Part shown: positions 8,133 through 16,993 of the stretch, in pieces | Position numbering within the stretch: the first letter of the stretch is position 1 | Layout of the letters: every line of letters begins with the position of its first letter | Source: Deltaproteobacteria bacterium | GTDB taxonomy: Bacteria; Myxococcota; Myxococcia; Myxococcales; 40CM-4-68-19 | Assembly: GCA_005879535.1 (NCBI GenBank) | Contig: VBKI01000070.1 | Span: 170,923 to 208,129 of the forward strand | Reading direction: 5' to 3' | DNA: 37,207 nucleotides | Position numbers and translations under genes: made by a program | The notes under the pieces: model-generated | Databases searched by the model: none | Seen by the model: the letters and a program-made list of their open reading frames with translations, nothing else | Told to the model about the DNA's origin: nothing

Positions 8133-9398
8133 GTGCTGGCGTGGCCCGCGGTGCCCACGACGACCTCCGCCGAGGATGACCTCGAAAAGCCGCGGCCGCT
8201 GCTCGAGCGGGCATGGCCCGGGATCCGGGACGGTCGGGCGAGTCTTCCCTCCTTCCTGGGCGACACGACCCTTACCCTGCGGGCCAGGACACACTACGGC
8301 GATCTGCAGACGGTGACTCCGATCGAGAGGCAGGCATGGGCCTCGGGCGGCTGGCTCGCGTACCGATCCGGGTGGCTCCTCGACGGTTTCCAACTCGGGG
8401 CGACGTACTACGGTTCTGCGCCCGTCTACGCTCCTGCGGACAAGGACGGCAGCCTCCTTCTCGCACCGGGCCCACAGGCCTACCACGTCCTCGGCGAGGC
8501 CTTCGCCGCGCTCCGCTACCAGGAGTACGCCCTCCTCAAGGGGTACCGGCAGTTCGTGAGGCGGCCCTTCATCAACGGCCTGGACAACAGGATGACTCCG
8601 AACACTTTCGAGGGCCTGACCCTGGCGGGACAGGTTGGCCCGGCCGAGTACTTCGCCGGGTACCTGACGAAGATCAAGTTGCGCAACGGCGAGCAGTTCG
8701 TCGCCATGTCGGAGGTAGCGGGTGCGCGGGGAACTCACTACGGCGTTGCGATGTTCGACGTGACTCTCAAACCCCAGCGCGGGTTCAGCTTCAGGATTGC
8801 CGAGCAGTACGGCGTCAACACCTTCAACACCTTCTTCGGTCAGGTGGAGCAACTCTGGCCGTTGGCACACAACCTTCAGCTCCAGGTCGGAGCGCAGCTC
8901 ATGGATCAACGCGCAATTGGCGACGCCCTGGTGGCCAGGACACAAGTCAGCAAATGGGTCACGAGGAACGGGGCGGCGAAAGTCGCAGTCACCTGGCGCG
9001 ATCTCACGCTGAAAGGCGCCGCCAACGTCAACGCGTCGGGCAACAAGATCCAGGTCCCGTGGGGGGTCTCCCCCAGCTACCTTCAACTCGCTCAGCAGGC
9101 CTTCATCAATGCCAATGAGAAGGCGTGGCGCCTTGGCGTGGCCTACGACTTTTCGAACGCGAACATCGCCGGCCTCACCGCGTTCGCTGATTTCGGACGG
9201 GGCGTCGACTCGATCAATCCGGTCACGTGGGCGCGCCTGCCCGTCGAGGTGGAGTACGATCTCCGGGTGGACTACCAGCCGCCCGCGATCCCGGGACTCC
9301 GGGTTCGTCTCTGTGGCGTCATCTACGACCAGAAGGGTGCCACCCGGCTGGGCTACCAGGTTCGATCCATCGTCGACTGGGAGATCCCGCTCTTGTGA
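8133..9398 (+). CDS. OprD-family outer-membrane porin (start region frameshifted)
   Basis: The uninterrupted frame offers GTG 8133 as its first usual start, giving 421 residues. In the same frame the sequence upstream encodes 'LPFVVLILGTAVLAWPAVP', a signal-peptide core, with no ATG, GTG or TTG back to the stop at 7932-7934. With the strong ribosome site at 8079-8086 and its ATG at 8095 out of frame, a one-base loss between about 8098 and 8103 is likely. The family call rests on 'RRPFINGLDNRMTPNTFEG' (OprD proteins have a similar P-x-x-N-x-x-D-x-R-M-x-P-N-T-F-E signature), 'GWLAYRSGWLLDGFQLGATYYGS' and the strand-turn pattern throughout. OprD channels admit basic amino acids, peptides or small organic acids. 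If the frameshift is real the gene is poorly translated or dead; if it is a sequence error the gene is normal. Confidence 0.8.
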   Translation: MLAWPAVPTTTSAEDDLEKPRPLLERAWPGIRDGRASLPSFLGDTTLTLRARTHYGDLQTVTPIERQAWASGGWLAYRSGWLLDGFQLGATYYGSAPVYAPADKDGSLLLAPGPQAYHVLGEAFAALRYQEYALLKGYRQFVRRPFINGLDNRMTPNTFEGLTLAGQVGPAEYFAGYLTKIKLRNGEQFVAMSEVAGARGTHYGVAMFDVTLKPQRGFSFRIAEQYGVNTFNTFFGQVEQLWPLAHNLQLQVGAQLMDQRAIGDALVARTQVSKWVTRNGAAKVAVTWRDLTLKGAANVNASGNKIQVPWGVSPSYLQLAQQAFINANEKAWRLGVAYDFSNANIAGLTAFADFGRGVDSINPVTWARLPVEVEYDLRVDYQPPAIPGLRVRLCGVIYDQKGATRLGYQVRSIVDWEIPLL

Positions 9399-9408
9399 GC
9401 GACGCGAA

Positions 9409-12006
9409 TCACGGCGCCTGAGGCGAACTCGGCGCCGGCAGGCCGACGCGGCGCACGAGGTCCTTGAAGCGCGGGTCAGAGCGAAGCGGGTCGAGCAATG
9501 GGTCCACGTTCAGCCAGACCATCCGATCGAAACGTTCCTGATAGGCCCTCTCCAGATGGGCGAAGGCCTGGTCTTTGTCGCCGAGGCCTGCATGGGCCCA
9601 GATCAGCCCGAAGGGCGACACCGATCCGGTTTTCTCCGCTTCGATCCGGTTCAATTCGCTCATCACCTTCAGCGCCTCGTCCCGCTGGCCCGCCCGCGCG
9701 TACGCATGCGCCAGCGCTCCGAGAAGGAGCGGTTGCCCGCGGTTGAGGAGCACGGCTTTTTGAAGTTCTGCGATGGCCGGCTGGTAATTGCCCTGAGTCA
9801 CGTGAGCCCTGGCGAGCGCCAGGCTCGCGTCGGGATAGGTCGGATCCAGTTCCAACGCCTTTTGCCAGGACGCCATTGCTTCTTCGATCCGCCCGACGAA
9901 GAAGTAGGCCGCGCCCGCCCAGGTGTTGACGAGCGGTGACGTCGGATCCACTTGCTGGGCGCGCCTGGCCTCGGCAACGGCTTCGTCGAAGCGCTGCATT
10001 GCATAAAGGTACATGGCGTACGAGATGCGACCCGCGGCATAGCTGGGATTCAGCTCGATGGCGCGACGATATTCCCGCTCCGCGCCCGCCCAGTCCCACT
10101 GCTGCTGTGCCAGCCTGGCCAGGATCGTGCGCGGTTCCGCGAGAGTCTCGTCCAACGCGAGGGCTTTTTCGCTCCACTTCCGGACGTGGACACGATTCTC
10201 CTTCGGGTATCGCGTCAACGCCGCCGCGCGAGGCTGCTTGGTGTAAAGCTCGGCCATACCCGCATAGGCGGAAGCGTAGCCCGGATCTCTTTCGATTGCC
10301 TTCTCGAACTGTTCCTTCGCGCTCATCCAAGTTGTCGGCGTCATCGTTTTCGAGAAATAAGCGCGGCCCTGCAGGTAGGCCTGGTACGCTTCCGACTCGA
10401 CACGTCGTGAAGTCGCGAGGCGTACCTGTTCCGGCCTGGTCACCTTCACGCGGATCCGGCTCGCCACGTCGCGGGCCACCCCGGACTGCACGGAGAGGAC
10501 GTCCCGCAGATCGAACTGATAGCTCTCTGCCCAAAGATGGCGCTCGGGAGACGCCTGGACCAGCTTCACCGTGATGCGTACTGTCTCTCCGCTCGAGTAG
10601 AGCACGGCGCCTTCGAGAAATGCGTCGACCGTGAGCTCCCGGGCAATTTGCGGCAACGGCATCGAGGTTTGCCGGTACCTGATCACCGACTGGTACGAAA
10701 GCACTTGCAGTGCGCCGATCCTGCCAAGTTCGGTGATCAGCGCCTCCGTCATCCCGTCCACGAAGTAGTCCTGCTGCGGATCGCCGGAGAGGTTCTTAAG
10801 TGGGAGCACCGCAATCGAGGTGATGTCGAGTGGGGCCCCTCCTCTGTTCCATTCCATGTTAGCCACGACGAGCGCGATCGCGGCAATCGCCAACGTGGCC
10901 GGCACGAGGAAGCGACGTCGCGAAGTGCGTGCCCCAGGCGTCAGCTGCTCGAGCAACCTGTCCATCGAGTCGTAGCGGTCTGCGCGATCTGGACTCAATC
11001 CTCGCAGGAGCACGCAGCGTAGCCACGACGGGACCCGGCTCGATGCCGGCCGTTCCTTGACTCTCCGCCGCTCCATTTCCTCCAGGAGCGAGGCGACGGT
11101 CTCGCCAGCGAACGGCAACTCGCCGTACAGCGCGTAATACAAAGCGACGCAAAAGCTGAACTGGTCCGCGCGCGCATCGCCCGATTCCCCCTTCAGCTGC
11201 TCAGGCGCCATATAAGGCGGAGTACCGAGAAACGTTCCCGGCAGGGTGACGGCGGCCGCGAGCAAGGGGACACGCGGCGAGCGTGTCGCCTCTCCTTCTG
11301 CTGGCGCACCGGCAGACTGCGGCAGCTCCCCAGCAACCCTCATTGCCCGCGCCAGCCCGAAATCGAGAACGCGTGCCCTGCCGTCCTCCCCGACCCAGAC
11401 GTTGTCTGATTTGAAATCCCGGTGGACGATATTCTTGGCGTGCGCTGCCGCCAGGCCCCTTCCGGCCTGCGCGAACATGCTCGTGATTTCTCGCCAGGAT
11501 CGTTCCCTAGCAGCGAGCCATTCGCCGAGCGTGCTCCCTTCGATGTACTCCATGGCGATGAAGACCTGGTCTTCGACCGTGCCCACGTCGTGGATCGCGA
11601 CGACGTTCGGGTGCGTCACCTGCGCCATCGCCTGCGCCTCGCGCAGGAGCCGTGCCTTGCCCAGGTCCATTCCTCCCGACGCCGGACGGACCAGCTTGAT
11701 GGCGACCTTGCGGCCGAGCTCAGGATCGTAGGCGGCGTACACCACACCCATGCCGCCGCTTCCCAGCTCTCGCTCGAGCAGGTAACGGCCTACGGGCGCC
11801 GTGAGCCGGTCCGCGACGATTTGCGCAGCAGGCTCGTCGAGAAAGTTCCCGACCTTCGCATCAGAGGCAAGAAGGGACTCCACTTCCCGGCGCAAATCAT
11901 CGTCTCCCGAGCAAGCCCGGTCGAGGAACTCCGTCCGCTCCCTCTGGTCCTGGTCAAGCACCAGCGTCGCCAGCTGCTCGACCTGCCGGAAGCGTTCCGG
12001 CGTCAT
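9409..12006 (-). CDS. Transmembrane Ser/Thr protein kinase with TolB-like and TPR periplasmic region
   Basis: An 865-residue protein. The ATG at 12006 shares an ATGA with the sigma-factor stop, so translation is probably coupled. Residues 1-70 are the short helical leader often seen in kinases beside ECF sigma genes. The kinase domain (about 73-355) has GSGGMG at 82-87, the VAIK lysine 104, HRDFKSDN at 195-202, DFG at 215-217 and the TPPYMAPEQ segment at 262-270. The activation segment is long (about 50 residues, Pro/Ala-rich). One membrane helix lies at about 366-384. Residues 393-530 ('ITSIAVLPLKNLSGDPQQDYFVDGMTEAL') form the TolB/FlgO-like domain seen in CadC-type regulators, and about 530-850 are TPR repeats. 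The C-terminal half is closely paralogous to the regulator at 14661-16649. Likely role: membrane receptor that phosphorylates the adjacent sigma factor or another partner; the partner is inference. Confidence 0.93.
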   Translation of the reverse strand: MTPERFRQVEQLATLVLDQDQRERTEFLDRACSGDDDLRREVESLLASDAKVGNFLDEPAAQIVADRLTAPVGRYLLERELGSGGMGVVYAAYDPELGRKVAIKLVRPASGGMDLGKARLLREAQAMAQVTHPNVVAIHDVGTVEDQVFIAMEYIEGSTLGEWLAARERSWREITSMFAQAGRGLAAAHAKNIVHRDFKSDNVWVGEDGRARVLDFGLARAMRVAGELPQSAGAPAEGEATRSPRVPLLAAAVTLPGTFLGTPPYMAPEQLKGESGDARADQFSFCVALYYALYGELPFAGETVASLLEEMERRRVKERPASSRVPSWLRCVLLRGLSPDRADRYDSMDRLLEQLTPGARTSRRRFLVPATLAIAAIALVVANMEWNRGGAPLDITSIAVLPLKNLSGDPQQDYFVDGMTEALITELGRIGALQVLSYQSVIRYRQTSMPLPQIARELTVDAFLEGAVLYSSGETVRITVKLVQASPERHLWAESYQFDLRDVLSVQSGVARDVASRIRVKVTRPEQVRLATSRRVESEAYQAYLQGRAYFSKTMTPTTWMSAKEQFEKAIERDPGYASAYAGMAELYTKQPRAAALTRYPKENRVHVRKWSEKALALDETLAEPRTILARLAQQQWDWAGAEREYRRAIELNPSYAAGRISYAMYLYAMQRFDEAVAEARRAQQVDPTSPLVNTWAGAAYFFVGRIEEAMASWQKALELDPTYPDASLALARAHVTQGNYQPAIAELQKAVLLNRGQPLLLGALAHAYARAGQRDEALKVMSELNRIEAEKTGSVSPFGLIWAHAGLGDKDQAFAHLERAYQERFDRMVWLNVDPLLDPLRSDPRFKDLVRRVGLPAPSSPQAP

Positions 12007-12578
12007 CCCGGTCTCTCTTCCCCGAGCTCGCGATACAGCCACGCTCTCGCCCAACGCCACTCTCGCTTGATCGTCCTGGAAGAGAGGTCGAGGAGCCGGC
12101 CGATTTCCTCGACGCTGAGACCTCCGAAGTACCGCAGCTCGACGATCTGCGCCTTCCGTGGATCGAGTGTGGCAAGGCGGCTCAGCGCCTCATCGACGGC
12201 GACGACTTCAGCAGTCCTCGGTTCCGAGATCTGGTCCGCCTCGCTGAGCGAGACCCTCAGCGGGTTGCCCCCGCGCTTCGCGTACCTGCGCCGGCGCGCG
12301 TAATCGACCAGCACGGATCGCATTGCGTGCGAGGCCACGGCGAAGAAATGCGCTCGATTCTTCCATCCCGTTCCCTGCGGATTGACCAGCTTTAGATACG
12401 CTTCGCCAACCAGGTCGGCTGTTTGCAGGGTGTGGCCCTGGCGTTGGCCAGCGAGGTGACGCCGGGCGAGTAGTCGCAACTCTTGATAGACCAGCGGGAC
12501 GAGCTGGTTCATCGCGGCTTCGTCCCCGCTTTCCAGGGTCGCGAGCAGCGCGGTGACCTCTGATACCGGGGCCACCAT
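12003..12578 (-). CDS. ECF-family RNA polymerase sigma factor
   Basis: A 191-residue sigma factor with regions 2 and 4 only. Region 2 spans about residues 8-100 ('LVYQELRLLARRHLAGQ', 'TADLVGEAYLKLVN', 'RAHFFAVASHAMRSVLVDYARRR'), and region 4 about 128-185 ('DPRKAQIVELRYFGGLSVEEIGRLLDLSSRTIKREWRWARAWLYREL'), given here in pieces of the recognition helix. This is the ECF subgroup typically encoded next to Ser/Thr kinases in Acidobacteriota and Myxococcota. No anti-sigma factor is adjacent; the overlapping kinase probably takes that regulatory place. The ATG at 12578 has GGGAGG six to seven bases upstream. The gene diverges from a PD40 lipoprotein gene across 133 bp, a natural place for an autoregulated or sigma-dependent promoter. 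Confidence 0.94.
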   Translation of the reverse strand: MVAPVSEVTALLATLESGDEAAMNQLVPLVYQELRLLARRHLAGQRQGHTLQTADLVGEAYLKLVNPQGTGWKNRAHFFAVASHAMRSVLVDYARRRRYAKRGGNPLRVSLSEADQISEPRTAEVVAVDEALSRLATLDPRKAQIVELRYFGGLSVEEIGRLLDLSSRTIKREWRWARAWLYRELGEERPG

Positions 12579-12711
12579 GAGCAGCCTCCCTCACGCCGCG
12601 GTCGTAGCACATCCGGGCGCCGCCCGACAGATCGGCCGCGGACCGCAAGAAGCCGAGCGGCGCGATGTCACCTTTCAGGCGGGTTTCACGTTCTCCCTGT
12701 GGGAGGCAATC

Positions 12712-13683
12712 ATGTCACAGACGCAAATTCGAAACCTGGGCGCGCTCGTTCCTCTCGTCTTCGGGCTGGCGTGCACGGGTGAAGTCTCAACCCCCGCCGA
12801 TCAACTCGTGCCCGAGTCATCGGCCCTTTCTTTCGCCAACTCCGAGTGGTCCGGCGCAACGAACCTCGGAGAAGTCAATTCTACCTTCAACGAGCAGAAT
12901 GCGTTCTTGTCGAAAGACGAGCTGACGCTATACTTCAGCTCTGACCGTCCCGGTGGCCTCGGCGGTCTCGACATCTGGGTCTCTCGCCGTGCGTCGGTCG
13001 ACAGCCCCTGGTCGCCTCCGGTGAATCTCGGACCGCCGATCAATACGTCGAGCGCAGACTTTGCCCCGAACCTGTCGATTGATGGTCACCTCCTCTTTTT
13101 CTCCAGCTTCCGGCCTGGCGGGCAAGGCATGAGCGACATCTACATGTCCCGGAGATCCGATCCGAACGATGACTTCGCCTGGGAGAATCCGGTGAACGTT
13201 GGATCGCCGATCAATACGCCGGACGCCGAGAACGCACCCTTCTATCTCCAGAATGCCGAGGACGGATCGGCGAATCTGTACTTCAATCGCGGGCAGAACG
13301 CCGCGCAACAGGCCAACATCTACTACGCCTCGGTGACGCGAGAAGGTGAGGCACAGGGTCCCGTAGTCTTCGTCGCGGAACTGAACGACCCGGCGGTCAA
13401 TGACGCGGCCGTGACCATTCGGAAGGACGGCCGAGAGATGTTCTTTGGGTCACCAAGAGCAGGCTCCGTCGGCGGCAACGACATCTGGACGTCTACACGA
13501 CAAAGCATCCACGACCCGTGGAAGACGCCGACCAATGCCGGACCACCGTTCAATACCGTGTTCAACGACCTCACACCGACCCTTTCGTTCGACGCTCGTA
13601 CGCTCATTTTTGCCTCCAATCGGCCGGGAGGATTGGGCGGGAATGATCTCTGGATGTCTACACGGACACGGAGCGGCAAATGA
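12712..13683 (+). CDS. PD40 (WD40-like) repeat lipoprotein A
   Basis: A 323-residue protein from ATG 12712, with GGGAGG five bases before it; the longer frame upstream is not used. The N-terminus 'ALVPLVFGLACTGEV' is a lipoprotein signal with Cys at the GLAC site. The rest consists of five propeller units with the PD40 signature, such as 'LYFSSDRPGGLGGLDIWVSRR', 'FFSSFRPGGQGMSDIYMSRR' and 'LIFASNRPGGLGGNDLWMSTR', alternating with 'PxNLGPPINT' linkers. PD40 propellers (TolB type) are protein- or glycan-binding modules. The gene is the first of a pair and overlaps the next by ATGA. It faces the ECF sigma/kinase operon and is the best candidate for its target or ligand partner (inference). Confidence 0.88.
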   Translation: MSQTQIRNLGALVPLVFGLACTGEVSTPADQLVPESSALSFANSEWSGATNLGEVNSTFNEQNAFLSKDELTLYFSSDRPGGLGGLDIWVSRRASVDSPWSPPVNLGPPINTSSADFAPNLSIDGHLLFFSSFRPGGQGMSDIYMSRRSDPNDDFAWENPVNVGSPINTPDAENAPFYLQNAEDGSANLYFNRGQNAAQQANIYYASVTREGEAQGPVVFVAELNDPAVNDAAVTIRKDGREMFFGSPRAGSVGGNDIWTSTRQSIHDPWKTPTNAGPPFNTVFNDLTPTLSFDARTLIFASNRPGGLGGNDLWMSTRTRSGK

Positions 13684-14624
13684 TTCGGACAATCGCAAGG
13701 TGGCCGTCCGTGTATCGAACCCTGATTGGACTCACCACGCTGGTCTTCGCCGCATTTCCGCTTGCCGCAGCGCCCCGGTATTCGGAGTGGTCGGCGCCAC
13801 AAAACCTCGGGCCCGCGGTGAATTCTCCATTCTCTGAACTTGGTCCGGCCATCTCGAAGGATGGGCTCAGTCTCTACTTCGCCTCGAACCGGCCAGGCGG
13901 GTCTGGCGCCTTCGACATCTGGGTCTCGCAGCCTCGGTCGACTCCCCATGGGAGCCGCCGGTGAACCTTGGTCCTCTGGTCAATACCACCGCGAACGAGA
14001 GTGTGCCGTCGCTGTCCCGCGACGGCCATTGGCTTTTCATCAAGAGCACCCGTCCAGGAGGTCTTGGAAGCGTCGACATCTGGGCTTCCTACCGCTTCGA
14101 CAAGCACGATGACTTCGGCTGGCAGCCATCCGTGAACCTCGGGCCGGGAGTGAACTCCGCGTTCAGCGAACAGGGCGCGAGTCTTCTCGAAAACGACAAT
14201 GACGGCAGGCCGCTCCTCTACTTTGGCAGCGACCGCCCTGGCGGCATGGGTGGCAGCGACATCTACGTCAGCGAACAGATGCCGGACGGATCCTTTGGTC
14301 CTGCGATTCTCGTCCCGCAGCTCAGCAGTCCAAACAACGACCAGCGCCCAGTGCCTCGCTTTGACGGACTCGAACTGTTCCTCTTCTCGGATCGGCCCGG
14401 CTCGCTGGGCGCCACCGACATCTGGGTGTCGACGCGCGAGAGCGTCCATGACTCCTGGTCTACCCCGGTCAATGTTGGCGCTCCGGTCAATAGCGAGTTC
14501 AACGATGCCCAGGCCTACCTTGCATCCGATCGGCGAGACCCTCTTCTTCGTATCGAATCGTCCCGGAGGTTCTGGAGACTTCGACCTCTACGTGACGACC
14601 CGAACCAGAACGCGGGGGCAGTAG
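13680..14624 (+). pseudogene. PD40 repeat exported protein B, disrupted by two compensating frameshifts
   Basis: This gene starts at ATG 13680 inside the ATGA shared with protein A, with a Sec signal ('LIGLTTLVFAAFPLAAAP'). The frame fails near 13930: after 'FDIWVSQ' the reading runs into TGA at 13962-13964. The continuation 'SVDSPWEPPVNLGPLVN' is in the frame one base earlier, implying loss of one base. That second frame codes clean PD40 units up to about 14528 ('NSEFNDAQAYLASD'). The end of the protein ('GETLFFVSNRPGGSGDFDLYVTT', stop 14622-14624) is back in the first frame, implying one extra base, probably a C at about 14530. Corrected, the product is about 314 residues and resembles proteins A and C throughout. 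The preserved coding quality between the two breaks suggests recent change or sequence error. Confidence 0.8.
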
Positions 14625-14660
14625 ACAGACAAAAGGCCAACGTATCGCGCAGCGCTGGAA

Positions 14661-16649
14661 TTACCGCCGCGGAGACGAAGCGAGCGTGGGCAGGCCGACG
14701 CGGCGCGCGAGGTCCGCGAAGCGCGGGTCGGAACGTAGCGGCTCCAGCAATGGGTCGACGTTGAGCCAGACCATCCGGCCGTACCGCTCCTGGTAGCACT
14801 TCTCCAGCAAGGCGAATGCCCGCTCTTTGTCGCCCAAGCCCGCGTACGCCCAGATCAGTCCGAACGGGGTGTAGCCCCGTTCCTCGAGGTCGATCCGGTT
14901 CAATTCGCCCACCAGATTCAGGGCTTTCTCCCGGTGCCCGGCCCGCGCATACGCGTGCGCCAGCGCGCCCAGCACAAGCTGTTGCCCTTGGTTGAAGGTC
15001 AGCGCCCGTTCAAGCTCTGCGATGGCTTCCTCATACTTCCCCTGCATCAAATGGATCCTGCCGAGCACGACGCTGGCGTCAAAGAAACTGGGGTCCAGTT
15101 CCAATGCCTTCCGCGCGGATGCGACCGCTTCCTCGGCGCGCCCGGCCGCAAAGTACGCGCCCCCTGCCCAGGTGTTGACGTGCGCCGAGGCCGGATCCAG
15201 CTGCTGGGCGCGCCTCGCCTCGACGACAGCCTCCTCGAAGCGCTGCATCGCATACAGGTACATGGCGTACCAGGTGCGGGCAGTCGCATGGCTCGGGTTG
15301 AGCTCGATGGCGCGCCTGAACTCGCGCTCGGTGCCCGACCAGTCCCAGTCCTGCTGTGCGGCCCTGCCCAGCACCGCGTGCGCATCGGCGAGCGTCTCGT
15401 CCAGCTTGAGGGCTTTTTCACCCCACTGTCGCGCCTGAAGGCGCGCGTCGAAGCTCTTGCGCGTCTTGCCCCTGTGACGGATGTAAAGCTCGGCGAGGGC
15501 AGCGTACGCGGGAGCGTACGCGGGATCCTTGTCAATCGCCTTCTCGAAGTATTCCTGCGCCTTGTTCCAACTCGTCTGTGTCGCCGTCTTGGACAGGTGA
15601 GCGCGACCGAGCAAGTACGCTTCGTAAGCTTCCGAATCGACCGGTCGCGGAGTGGTGAGGCGCATCCGCTCCCCCGGCGTCACCTTCACACGGATCCGCC
15701 TGGCCACGTCCCGCGCTACTTCTCCCTGCACGCCGACGACGTCGCGCAGATTGAACTCGTAGCTCTCTGCCCACAGATGCCGTTCAGGAGACGCCTGAAT
15801 CAGATTGGCCGTGATGCGAACTCTCTCTCCGGAGTGGAACACGGAGCCTTCCAGGAATGCGTCCACCTTGAGCTCCCGCGCAATCTGCGGCAGGGACTTC
15901 GCGGTTTGCCGGTAGCCGATCATCGATTGGTACGAGAGCACTCGCAGCGCGCTGATCTTCCCGAGCTCGATGATCAGTGCCTCCGTCATGCCATCCACGA
16001 AGTATTCCTGTTGGGCGCCGGCCGAGACGTTCTTCAGTGGCAGCACGGCAATGGAAGTGACGTGGACTGCTCCTGGTCCGCCGACCATCTGGTCGCGCAC
16101 TCCGCCGACATTGAGTGCGAGGACGAGCAGAACGAGCAGCAGGGCGAACATGACGACGGCAGCCGCGCGACGCCGACTCCACGAGGCCGCTGGCTGACGA
16201 ACCTTAGAGGCATCCTCCAGACCGCCGGGGAGTGCGAGGATTGGCGCGCCGTTCATCGGGGCAATGATGGTGGCGACAGGCGCCCCGTTTACCGGGACGG
16301 ACGTGTCGACGATGGCGCCGTTGACTGGATAGATGAAGCGATACCCGCGACGCGGCAGGGTCTCGATGAACCGCGGGGTGTCGGCCGAATCTCCGAGCGC
16401 TTCCCGCAGCTTGTTGATCGTCGTGTTGATGCTGTGATCGAAGTCCACGATCGTCCCGGCCCAGAGCTTCTGCTTCAACTCCTCGCGCGTGACGAGCTGG
16501 CCGGGTTGTTCCAGGAGCACTGCCAGGACTTGCAGGGGTTGCTCCTGGAGTCTGATTCTGACTCCCTTCTTGCGCAGCTCTCCTGCCCGGAGATCGACCT
16601 CGAACACCCCGAACCGAACGACCTGCGGGGTGTCGGCTACATCCGCCAT
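14661..16649 (-). CDS. CadC-like winged-helix transmembrane regulator with TolB-like and TPR domains
   Basis: A 662-residue protein. I chose ATG 16649, which has AGGAG six bases upstream; the frame also opens at TTG 16655. Residues 12-108 are an OmpR/PhoB-type winged helix ('GELRKKGVRIRLQEQPLQ', 'VLLEQPGQLVTREELKQKLW', 'SINTTINKLREALGDSADTP', ending 'RRGYRFIYPVN'). A linker with three 'NGAxV' repeats follows, then a membrane helix at about 162-180. From residue 197 ('VTSIAVLPLKNVSAGAQQEYFVDGMTEAL') the TolB-like domain and TPR array are nearly the same as in the kinase at 9409-12006, down to the last motif 'VWLNVDPLLEPLRSDPRFADLARRVGLP'. Such one-pass proteins bind DNA directly on a periplasmic cue. 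It diverges from the Cys-rich lipoprotein operon across 344 bp and probably controls it (inference). Confidence 0.93.
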   Translation of the reverse strand: MADVADTPQVVRFGVFEVDLRAGELRKKGVRIRLQEQPLQVLAVLLEQPGQLVTREELKQKLWAGTIVDFDHSINTTINKLREALGDSADTPRFIETLPRRGYRFIYPVNGAIVDTSVPVNGAPVATIIAPMNGAPILALPGGLEDASKVRQPAASWSRRRAAAVVMFALLLVLLVLALNVGGVRDQMVGGPGAVHVTSIAVLPLKNVSAGAQQEYFVDGMTEALIIELGKISALRVLSYQSMIGYRQTAKSLPQIARELKVDAFLEGSVFHSGERVRITANLIQASPERHLWAESYEFNLRDVVGVQGEVARDVARRIRVKVTPGERMRLTTPRPVDSEAYEAYLLGRAHLSKTATQTSWNKAQEYFEKAIDKDPAYAPAYAALAELYIRHRGKTRKSFDARLQARQWGEKALKLDETLADAHAVLGRAAQQDWDWSGTEREFRRAIELNPSHATARTWYAMYLYAMQRFEEAVVEARRAQQLDPASAHVNTWAGGAYFAAGRAEEAVASARKALELDPSFFDASVVLGRIHLMQGKYEEAIAELERALTFNQGQQLVLGALAHAYARAGHREKALNLVGELNRIDLEERGYTPFGLIWAYAGLGDKERAFALLEKCYQERYGRMVWLNVDPLLEPLRSDPRFADLARRVGLPTLASSPRR

Positions 16650-16993
16650 CGGCAACTCCTGCTCGTCGGCGGAACTCTAGCACTTTCGTCGCACGTCATC
16701 GAAGGCGCGCCGGGAAGTGACTTCGGCTTGTATCTCCTTGGATATCAACGGTTTTCCAGATGACCCACGTTTGAGTCGCCGTGCATCGATCTGCCGCTTC
16801 AAGGCAGGCATGTCGGCACCTGGACCCGATTTTTGGAAGGGGACAGCCATGAACCACGAAGCGAGATTCTCTGTTGCCCTCGTCGTCGCGACCGCCGGAT
16901 TGACACGACAACGGCCCGTTCAAGTCGGCACCGGACGGGACGCTCGTACAGATGCCTTGATTCCAACCAGCCGCGTCGGGCGGGAAGGCTGAT
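16650..16993 (+). other. 344-bp divergent regulatory interval
   Basis: This interval lies between the wHTH regulator and the Cys-rich lipoprotein gene and must hold both promoters. The only frame of note is 47 codons, ATG 16849 to TGA 16992, with a weakly hydrophobic start ('ARFSVALVVATAG') and no recognisable continuation. It could be the remnant of an exported protein or a leader ORF. GGAAGG at about 16982-16988 is the ribosome site for the next gene. I see no convincing -35/-10 pair or operator repeat. Confidence 0.4.

Noticed and set aside
16717-16992. A 91-codon frame upstream of the Cys-rich lipoprotein
   Set aside because: Only the last 47 codons have a plausible start, and no homologous pattern is visible; kept only as a note in the interval entry.
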